From the NCBI GenBank assembly GCA_030123565.1, contig CP126122.1:2928800-2992799 (forward strand): a stretch of DNA of 64,000 nt. Reading direction: 5' to 3'. Each line of letters opens with the position of its first letter. Within the stretch, counting starts at the first letter, position 1. This document shows, piece after piece, positions 8,008 to 13,946 of the stretch. The notes below the pieces were generated by a model that was given only the letters and a program-made list of their open reading frames with translations, was not told where the DNA came from and ran no database searches. The position numbers and the translations under genes were made by a program. Origin of the DNA: Nitrospira sp. GTDB taxonomy: Bacteria > Nitrospirota > Nitrospiria > Nitrospirales > Nitrospiraceae.

Positions 8008-8340
8008 GTGACCAAGAAGTTTCCATTCCTCAGCACCAAGATGTCGCCATACTATGACCGTTACCCCTCAAAAACGACAAGGGGGACAGGCTACGCAATC
8101 TTGATCTTCATAAAAATAAACTGTCCTCTTTGTTGCCTATCCGGAGGAGACCACGGCCACTCAGTTTGGAAAAGTTCTTTTGCGCTCCGACACGATGGAA
8201 GAATTTCCGATCGTGCCTGGCCAACTGCCCGGCCTATCGCGTACTGCTCGATGAAGGGCTGTTGCATCGATCTGAGAGACCTGGGCATTCCCCGGATCTG
8301 CTGTAACGGGGACGAGTGTGGGCTCGATGTTCTGATTTAA
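8008..8340 (+). pseudogene. Deletion-fused precursor remnant carrying tail repeat T3
   Basis: This 110-codon open frame (GTG start) begins with tail repeat T3 (8020-8064, FLSTKMSPYYDRY). It then passes without a start codon or ribosome-binding site into SKTTRGTG, which resembles the end of a precursor leader (compare YKTTRTY in the gene at 9811). A cysteine-rich part follows (NCPLCCLSGG, MKGCCIDL, RICCNGDEC). The simplest reading is loss of roughly 60 bases between the tail repeat and the leader end. Expression as a functional precursor is doubtful. Confidence 0.55.
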
Positions 8341-8379
8341 CGTCTTTAACTTCGTGCAGCAACCGAAAGGAGACATCCC

Positions 8380-8577
8380 ATGGGCATGCCGGGATTTACC
8401 GCGAGTGCCTCGCTCTACAAAACAAGGGGGGCGCTGGGCGACGGTACAGGCGCAAGGCCTTCGCAGAGCAGGAGCACAACCCGTTCGTCCTCAACTTGGC
8501 TTCGATCCATTTCGCAGCTCGGTAAGCCTCGGTCTTTTCGGCGGCTGGGGGAGTTGGTTATGCAGGCTGAAATATCT
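8380..8577 (+). pseudogene. RiPP precursor 3, frameshifted and split by an IS481 element
   Basis: The ATG behind AAAGGAG begins MGMPGFTASASLYKTRG. At the six-G run 8426-8431 the similarity changes frame: the +1 frame reads RWATVQAQGLRRAGAQPVRP, which aligns with SAQTVGPIWP and SAEMIRPIHP of precursors 1 and 2. That frame continues to 8577, where the IS begins. It resumes at 9609-9750 without a stop, reading to LNCMICDQQHTNCLKGCG. The original gene therefore probably spanned both sides of the IS. Two lesions make it inactive. Confidence 0.65.
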
Positions 8578-9608
8578 TGTTGAGAGTTGGCCCCCCGCAT
8601 GGGCTACAGTCACGCGCCATGACAAGGGGGGATCGAATGCGATTGATCACGACGAAGGAACTGAGCACCTTGCGCATTGCCACACGGCATCACCACACCA
8701 TCAACAGCCGGCTGGCGATCTTACGCTCTGCTGAGGAGCATGGCTTCAAAGGCGCCGCCCGGCGATTCGGACTGGACCGCAAGACCGTCCGGACCTGGCA
8801 CCGCCGTTGGGTGGCCAGTGGGCCCGCCGGATTGGTGCCGCGCCATCCGCTGAAGCGCCGCCGGCGGCTTTCCGAAGAGACCGTACGACGCATCACGCAA
8901 GCCCGCCGCGATCTTGCAGTTTGGGGCGATGCGGACGCGCATCTGGCTTGATCGGGTGCATCGCATTCGGGTAGCGACCGCGACGATCCGCCGGATTTGC
9001 CGGGACCTCGGCTATCCCCCGGTTCGGCGGACCGAGCCGCGGCGCTCCCGCCACCCGATCCTCTTCAGGAAAGAGCACCCCGGCGAGTGTGTGCAGGTCG
9101 ATGTCAAGGAAGTGAAGGTCGCCGGCCAGAAATGTTTTCAATACACGGCCCTCGATGACTGCACGCGGTATCGCGTCTTGCGCCTGTATCCGCGCAAGTA
9201 TCACGGCACCAGTCTCGACTTCTTGGCCACCGTACGACAAACCCTGCCGTTCCCCATTCGGAAAGGTCAGGTCGACAACGGGACCGAATTCCCGCTGGCC
9301 TTTGCTCTGGCCGTGCAAGAAGCCGGCATCCGCCTGCGGTATATCAAGCCGCGCCGGCCCGAACAGAATGGGAAGGTGGAGCGCAGTCATCGCATCGACG
9401 AGGAAGAATTTTGGAGTCGCTCGACGTTTGACGAGTTCACATCCGCGGCTCAGGCGCTGCGCGCCTGGGAGCATCGGTACAACCACGACCGATTTTCCAT
9501 GGCCCTCCACGGCCTCACACCTGCCGAGAAATTGGCGACATTGCTCTCGCCACCGGCACCACCATCACCACCCGCACCATGCACGCACACGGGGGCCACT
9601 GCTTGACA
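8578..9608 (+). mobile_element. IS481-family insertion sequence
   Basis: This 1,031-bp element has imperfect terminal inverted repeats: TGTTGAGAGTTGGCCCCC on the left and, read inward from the right, TGTCAAGCAGTGGCCCCC. The TGT...ACA ends are typical of the family. It carries one transposase gene on the plus strand. I found no clear target-site duplication. The flanking reading frame of precursor 3 is continuous across the element. Confidence 0.85.
8637..9606 (+). pseudogene. IS481-type transposase with an internal frameshift
   Basis: The N-terminal part (8637-8951, AAGGGGGG before the ATG) has a helix-turn-helix (GAARRFGLDRKTVRTWHRRW). The C-terminal part lies in the next frame (from about 8914) and has the rve/DDE core: Asp in VQVDVKEV, Asp in VDNGTEF and Glu in NGKVERSHR. 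The two frames join smoothly as RRDLQFGAMRT if one base is dropped near 8911. IS481 transposases are normally a single frame of about 320 aa, so this copy is probably inactive. A programmed shift is possible but not usual for the family. Confidence 0.8.
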
Positions 9609-9810
9609 AGCTATGACACAGGCTGTGGTGCGACACCGCCTGGCGCTCTTGCTTGGAGACCTGCGAAGGCACGTGGGACAACCCAAGCCGTCCCTCAACT
9701 GCATGATTTGTGATCAGCAGCATACTAACTGTCTGAAAGGATGTGGTTGAACCGCGGGTTACCAACGAGGAATTGGATCAGCAACTCACTATCCGAGAGG
9801 AGATGCCGCC

Positions 9811-10152
9811 ATGAAATTACCAGGCTTTACTGCCGGGTCCACGCTTTACAAAACGACAAGGACCTACAACAGCATCGGACGTTCCTTTGTGACGCCAGGC
9901 AATCACGGAGTCTTGCTCCAACTTCCCATTGGCTTTTGCCAAGCCAATTGCGACCACATCAGCGACCCATTTTTGAGGTCGGTGTGCAACCTGCAATGCT
10001 TCGATCAGGGAGGTGGAGGAGGCGGTGCCGGCAGAGGGGGTCAATTCTGTAGACCCGGGTGCGGGCCTTGCCATCGCGACCCGGACTCGCCCACCGGCAG
10101 ATATAAAACCTGTGTCAAACGCAACTGCGATACGTATGACGTGCGCTGCTGA
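9811..10152 (+). CDS. RiPP precursor peptide 4
   Basis: This intact 113-aa precursor starts behind GAGAGGAG. Its leader is MKLPGFTAGSTLYKTTRTY, then VLLQLPIGFC. The rest is cysteine-rich: QANC, SVCNLQC, an eight-residue-plus glycine run, then CRPGCGPC and CVKRNCDTYDVRC at the end. Eleven cysteines in the last 75 residues suggest disulfides, thioethers or metal binding, unlike the small heterocyclised cores of classic cyanobactins. It is the last gene of the series and is followed by a hairpin terminator. Confidence 0.75.
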   Translation: MKLPGFTAGSTLYKTTRTYNSIGRSFVTPGNHGVLLQLPIGFCQANCDHISDPFLRSVCNLQCFDQGGGGGGAGRGGQFCRPGCGPCHRDPDSPTGRYKTCVKRNCDTYDVRC

Positions 10153-10286
10153 ATGGCGGCCCAACTGCGAAAGTAACTGCCGGTGCGGAGGCGAACAGCA
10201 ACAAGTCCATTATGTCTGAGGCAGCCTTCGCTCTCCCGGCATCGGCAGTATGGGCAGCCAGTGGATTGGCCCGAGACTGGCTGAGG

Positions 10287-10312
10287 GCGGTGGACGTACG
10301 TCCACCGCTTTT
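10287..10312 (+). terminator. Intrinsic terminator after the RiPP locus
   Basis: GCGGTGGAC and GTCCACCGC pair around a GTAC loop and are followed by TTTT. It lies 135 bases after precursor 4 and would end the plus-strand RiPP transcript. Confidence 0.65.
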
Positions 10313-10356
10313 GAGCGTCCCCACCAGGGACAGAATCAGGAGAAAGGCTCGCCGCC

Positions 10357-10515
10357 TCAAACACCCAACTCGCTCAGTCGCCGCTCAAGAAACCGCCGCT
10401 CCGGCTCCTGCTGCGTGAAGGAGAATACACGTTTGTAAGAGACAGGGGCGTCCGCCACTTTCCCCAATCTCCGGCAGAGATCCACCCCCGCCAACTTATG
10501 CGGCTCGATCTTACG
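10357..10515 (-). pseudogene. 3' remnant of a TPR-tailed ECF sigma factor gene
   Basis: The minus strand encodes DLCRRLGKVADAPVSYKRV, then FTQQEPERRFLERRLSEL and a stop at 10357. This is nearly the C-terminus of the intact sigma factor 700 bp away (ADLCRRLGRTAEARASYERA...). No start or sigma domains remain. It is better preserved than the remnant at 730-875, so a related gene tail exists in three places in this window. Confidence 0.72.
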
Positions 10516-10525
10516 GGCTTGTCAT

Positions 10526-10546
10526 CTGTAACTCAATAGGTTACAG
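10526..10546. promoter_or_regulatory. Candidate HigA operator
   Basis: CTGTAAC and GTTACAG form a perfect 7-bp inverted repeat around seven bases, directly ahead of higB. HigA antitoxins repress their own operon through such a palindrome. The right arm reaches the upstream GTG (10546), which favours the GTG at 10555 as the true start. Confidence 0.6.
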
Positions 10547-10554
10547 TGAGTCTC

Positions 10555-10833
10555 GTGATCCGCAGGTTCAAGCACAAAGGTTTAGGCCGATTTTTCGAGA
10601 CCGGCAATAAATCAGGTATCCAGGTACAGCACGCGGAGCGGCTTCGCCTCATCCTAGCCCAATTGAACGCGGCCACCGTGCCACAAGATATGGCACTCCC
10701 CGGATTGGATCTCCATCCACTAAAGGGTGATCGCAAGGGCGAATGGGCTGTTTCTGTCAGCGGAAACTGGCGGATCACGTTTCGATTTGTCGGCAAAGAC
10801 GCGGATGCCGTTGATTACGAGGATTATCATTAG
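10555..10833 (+). CDS. higB: HigB-type toxin of a type II toxin-antitoxin system
   Basis: This 92-aa RelE/ParE-fold protein is expected to cleave ribosome-bound mRNA. Its N-terminus IRRFKHKGLGRFFETG and the core LDLHPLKGDRKGEWAVSVSGNWRITF are characteristic of HigB. The GTG at 10555 fits the family N-terminus, while the GTG at 10546 would overlap the operator. The toxin gene precedes the antitoxin gene, the usual higBA order, with 12 bases between them. Confidence 0.9.
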   Translation: MIRRFKHKGLGRFFETGNKSGIQVQHAERLRLILAQLNAATVPQDMALPGLDLHPLKGDRKGEWAVSVSGNWRITFRFVGKDADAVDYEDYH

Positions 10834-10845
10834 TGAGGTCCTATC

Positions 10846-11130
10846 ATGCGTATGCACAACCCCCCTCACCCCGGTGAAATTATCAAAAACCTGTGCCTGA
10901 CCCCTCTCGGTGTCAGTGTCACCCAAGCAGCTCAAGCATTGGGAATCAGCCGTAAAACCCTATCCGCCATTCTCAACGGCCGCGCTGGGATTAGCCCTGA
11001 GATGGCCATCCGCTTGTCCATGGCATTTGGCACTTCTGCTGAGAGCTGGCTCAATCAGCAAACCCAGTATGACCTGTGGCACGCTGAGCAGCGCCGCAAA
11101 CGACTTCGTGTCGTCAAACTTGCGGTGTAA
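10846..11130 (+). CDS. higA: HigA-type antitoxin, Xre-family
   Basis: This 94-aa protein starts [20 protein letters not shown], the HigA signature, and has a helix-turn-helix ([21 protein letters not shown]). It would bind and neutralise HigB and repress the operon, probably at 10526-10546. A GAGG lies about eight bases before the ATG. The length is normal and no damage is visible. Confidence 0.92.
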   Translation: MRMHNPPHPGEIIKNLCLTPLGVSVTQAAQALGISRKTLSAILNGRAGISPEMAIRLSMAFGTSAESWLNQQTQYDLWHAEQRRKRLRVVKLAV

Positions 11131-11217
11131 TGCGGCACCTCACCGAACGTTGACAGAACACACAGTAGTGGCTGCCCGATGCAGGGAGGTGCAAGCTGAG
11201 AGGTCGTCTTCATATAC

Positions 11218-12522
11218 TCATTCCCTCAGCTCTCTCAGCCTTCGCTCCAGAAATCTCCGTTCCGGTTCCTGCTGCGAGAGGGCGAGGGCTCGCTCATACG
11301 ACGCGCGGGCTTCCGCTGTCCGCCCCAGCCGCCGGCAGAGGTCGGCACGCGCTGCATGTGCGAGGTGATAATTCCCTAAATCGCCGCGTGCGAGGATAGC
11401 GTCGACGAGCGCAAGTCCAGCCGACGGCCCGTCCCGCATCGCCACCGCCACGGCACGGTTCAGCTCCACCACCGGCGACGGATCGGCCTGCATCAGCACA
11501 TCGTAGAGCCCGACGATCTGGGCCCAGTCCGTGGCGGCGGCATGAGGCGCCTGGGCATGCACTGCGGCGATTGCCGCTTGGATCGTGTAGGGACCGATGC
11601 GGCGGGATGACAGGGCCCGCTCCACCAGCGACACCCCTTCCGTGATCTGATCGCGGTTCCACAGAGTGCGATCCTGGTCCTCCAAGAGGATCAAGTCTCC
11701 CGTCGGAGACGTACGCGCCGCGCGCCGCGAGTCCTGCAGCAACATGAGCGCGAGGAGTCCCGTCGCTTCCGGCTCCGGGAGCAATTGGATCAACAGCCGT
11801 GCCAAGCGAATCGCCTCGCCGGAGAGATCGTGCCGGATGAGCGACGTGCCGGCTGACGCGCTGTATCCCTCATTGAAAACCAGGTAGACGACTTGGAGTA
11901 CCGCATCCAACCGATCCGGCAGGTCGGTCTCCGACGGCACGTCATACGGAATGCGCGCGTCGCGGATCTTGGCCTTGGCGCGCACGATCCGTTGGGCGAC
12001 CGTGGGCGGCTTCGTGAGGAATGCGCGCGCGATTTCATCGGTCGTGAGGCCGCAGACTTCACGCAGGGTCATGGCGACTTGCGCCTCAGGCGAAAGGGCC
12101 GGATGGCAGCAGGTGAAGATCAGCCGAAGCCGGTCGTCCTCGACGGCCTCGTCACTCTGTTCTTCCGGCTCGCTGGTGGTGGTTTCCAGTTGCTGGGCCA
12201 GTTCCGTCAACGAGGCGTCGAACCGGGCGCGCCGCCGCATGCCGTCGATGGCCTTGAAGCGTCCCGTCGACACGAGCCAGGCCCGCGGATTGGCCGGCAC
12301 GCCGTCCCTTATCCATTGTTCCACCGCCACGGCGAAGGCCTCGTGCAGCGCCTCTTCGGCGGTTTCGAAGTCTCCCAGCAAACGAATCAACGTGGCGAGC
12401 ACCTGGCGCGATTCGGTGCGGTAGACCTGTTCTACCAGCTCGGATATCCGTTGGGCCTCGTCCTCGCTCACTGCCGGTATGCCCTTCTGTCGAAAAGGTC
12501 CAGAGAGAATACTTTCGCTCAA
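11218..12522 (-). CDS. ECF-type sigma factor with a C-terminal TPR-like extension
   Basis: This 434-aa protein has an ECF core: region 2 around LGDFETAEEALHEAFAVAVEQW and region 4 around LREVCGLTTDEIARAFLTKPPTVAQRIVRAKAKI. About 230 further residues follow, with helical TPR-like repeats (GLYDVLMQADPSPVVELNRAVAVA; ADLCRRLGRTAEARASYERALALS). This architecture is that of the ECF42-like group, usually encoded next to a YCII/DGPF protein instead of an anti-sigma factor. No such partner is adjacent here. The start is a TTG overlapping the stop of a 38-aa frame (ATTGA), which suggests coupled translation. Two tail fragments of similar genes lie nearby. Confidence 0.85.
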   Translation of the reverse strand: MSESILSGPFRQKGIPAVSEDEAQRISELVEQVYRTESRQVLATLIRLLGDFETAEEALHEAFAVAVEQWIRDGVPANPRAWLVSTGRFKAIDGMRRRARFDASLTELAQQLETTTSEPEEQSDEAVEDDRLRLIFTCCHPALSPEAQVAMTLREVCGLTTDEIARAFLTKPPTVAQRIVRAKAKIRDARIPYDVPSETDLPDRLDAVLQVVYLVFNEGYSASAGTSLIRHDLSGEAIRLARLLIQLLPEPEATGLLALMLLQDSRRAARTSPTGDLILLEDQDRTLWNRDQITEGVSLVERALSSRRIGPYTIQAAIAAVHAQAPHAAATDWAQIVGLYDVLMQADPSPVVELNRAVAVAMRDGPSAGLALVDAILARGDLGNYHLAHAARADLCRRLGRTAEARASYERALALSQQEPERRFLERRLRELRE

Positions 12523-12635
12523 TCCTTCGTCCGACTTCTCGGAGGAGACGACGCGGCTTTACAGGCCTCGTCCATGCTCCAGATCCCGGACCCGTGGTAG
12601 GCGTGCGGGGCATAGCCTTGCATGAACGACGGCAT
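12519..12635 (-). CDS. Possible 38-aa leader peptide ahead of the sigma factor
   Basis: This short frame begins at an ATG behind GAGGAGA and encodes MPSFMQGYAPHAYHGSGIW, then a Ser/Arg/Lys-rich tail. Its stop overlaps the TTG start of the sigma factor gene, so ribosomes ending here could restart on it. The good ribosome-binding site is the main support. I know no homologue; it could also be the worn-down N-terminus of a YCII-type partner gene. Confidence 0.38.
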   Translation of the reverse strand: MPSFMQGYAPHAYHGSGIWSMDEACKAASSPPRSRTKD

Positions 12636-12857
12636 AGTCGTCTCCTCGTGAGAGTGATGGGGCTACCGAATGGAGAGGGATTGAGCAAACGGAGACACGC
12701 TACCCACTTGCGCAACACCTGTCAATGAGGAGAGCCGGACGGCGCCTCGACATCCGACGACGCCGGGCATGGACGAGACGAACAGGGATACGACCGGTTA
12801 CTTCGGTTGATGACTGGTCGTGGGTCGCGTTTTGCATCCCGAGAAGACAAGGCAGAG

Positions 12858-13928
12858 TTACTCGCCGAACGACTTGGACTCCCTCACATAGGCCAGCGCT
12901 TCCTTGGCCGACAGGGCGACCGACTCCGATACAGTTGCGCCTGATGTTGCAAGCGCGTCCAGCATCGCCAGAAAGTCTTTCTTTTGGGAGGGTGTGATTC
13001 GATTATAGTTCGCAAAGCCCACGAATCGATGGATACCCCATTTTCTCACCTCCGGATCGAGATCCTTCCGCTTCAGCAGCGTCAGCGCATAGTCGGCGAA
13101 CCCCTTGTCGGACCCGCTCAAGGCGCGCAAGGCGCTGAGCCGCACTTCCATCGGTTGCTGAGGGTCCGCCACCATGTTCCGCAGGCGGGGGTGACTGTCC
13201 GCATCGATACCGAGCGCCAAGGCGGCTGCCGCCCTCACCTTCGCCTCTCCGGCATCGAGATAGGGCCGAATCGCGCTCGCATGGTTGCCGGCCCCTGCGA
13301 TGTCCAGCAATTGGATCGCCTCATCCGCAGCGATCAAGGCTTCCTTAGGGTTCTCGAGCCCCTTCTCAACGAGTCTGAGGGCCTGCGCATCCCGCATCGG
13401 CACGAGGAAGCGGAAGGCGGCGACACGCACCGCCCCATCATCGTCCTGCAACAGATTTCCGGCCACCTCGTGCATTTCCGCCAGCAACTCGGACGAATGC
13501 GGCAATCGGACTCGTTGGGACAGGTCCGACAGCAACTTGGCCCGCAAACCGGCCCCTCCGTCCTTCGGATTCCTCAGCACGTTCAATTCCTGCCGGATCA
13601 CGTCCTTGGTGAGCGGCAGCTTCTTGGCCGCCGCCCATCGCAACTCATCATCTTCATCGCGGTTGGAGATGACCTCCAACAGTCGGCCGAGGACCTGCTT
13701 GTCCGAATTCACGATGTCCTCCAGCGCGCGCAATCGCTGCTCGCGCGTCCGCGCTGCGTCCAGAAATAATTGGACCCGTTCGTGAAGCCGCGCCTTCAGG
13801 CTCTCCATGTCGAACCCCGGTCTGGCGTCATCGGCTGCCGCAGCCCACCCTGTGGAGAGTGTACCGTACATCAGCAGCACGAGGAAGATGCCGAGCCACC
13901 CTGTCCTGTGCTTTGTCGCCGAGCACAT
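12858..13928 (-). CDS. Exported HEAT-repeat protein
   Basis: This 356-aa protein has an N-terminal signal sequence (hydrophobic GIFLVLLMYGTLSTGWAAA, residues 13-31), so it is probably periplasmic. The mature part is made of helical HEAT-like repeats, for example DDGAVRVAAFRFLVPMRDA, AKVRAAAALALGIDADS and MEVRLSALRALSGSD. HEAT arrays are protein-binding scaffolds and no catalytic motif is visible. It ends the minus-strand pair that begins with the hemopexin-tyrosinase gene (18 bases between them), so it may assist or interact with that copper protein. Confidence 0.75.
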   Translation of the reverse strand: MCSATKHRTGWLGIFLVLLMYGTLSTGWAAAADDARPGFDMESLKARLHERVQLFLDAARTREQRLRALEDIVNSDKQVLGRLLEVISNRDEDDELRWAAAKKLPLTKDVIRQELNVLRNPKDGGAGLRAKLLSDLSQRVRLPHSSELLAEMHEVAGNLLQDDDGAVRVAAFRFLVPMRDAQALRLVEKGLENPKEALIAADEAIQLLDIAGAGNHASAIRPYLDAGEAKVRAAAALALGIDADSHPRLRNMVADPQQPMEVRLSALRALSGSDKGFADYALTLLKRKDLDPEVRKWGIHRFVGFANYNRITPSQKKDFLAMLDALATSGATVSESVALSAKEALAYVRESKSFGE

Positions 13929-13946
13929 GAGCCCACCCCTCCTTCA

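Noticed and set aside
8560-9630. Target-site duplication of the IS481 element
   Set aside because: The bases outside the inverted repeats do not match convincingly over four or more positions.
10013-10219. Cysteine-bearing frame after precursor 4 (ending NCESNCRCGGEQQQ)
   Set aside because: It overlaps the end of precursor 4 in another frame and has no start signal. It might be a former extension after a frameshift, but I cannot show it.
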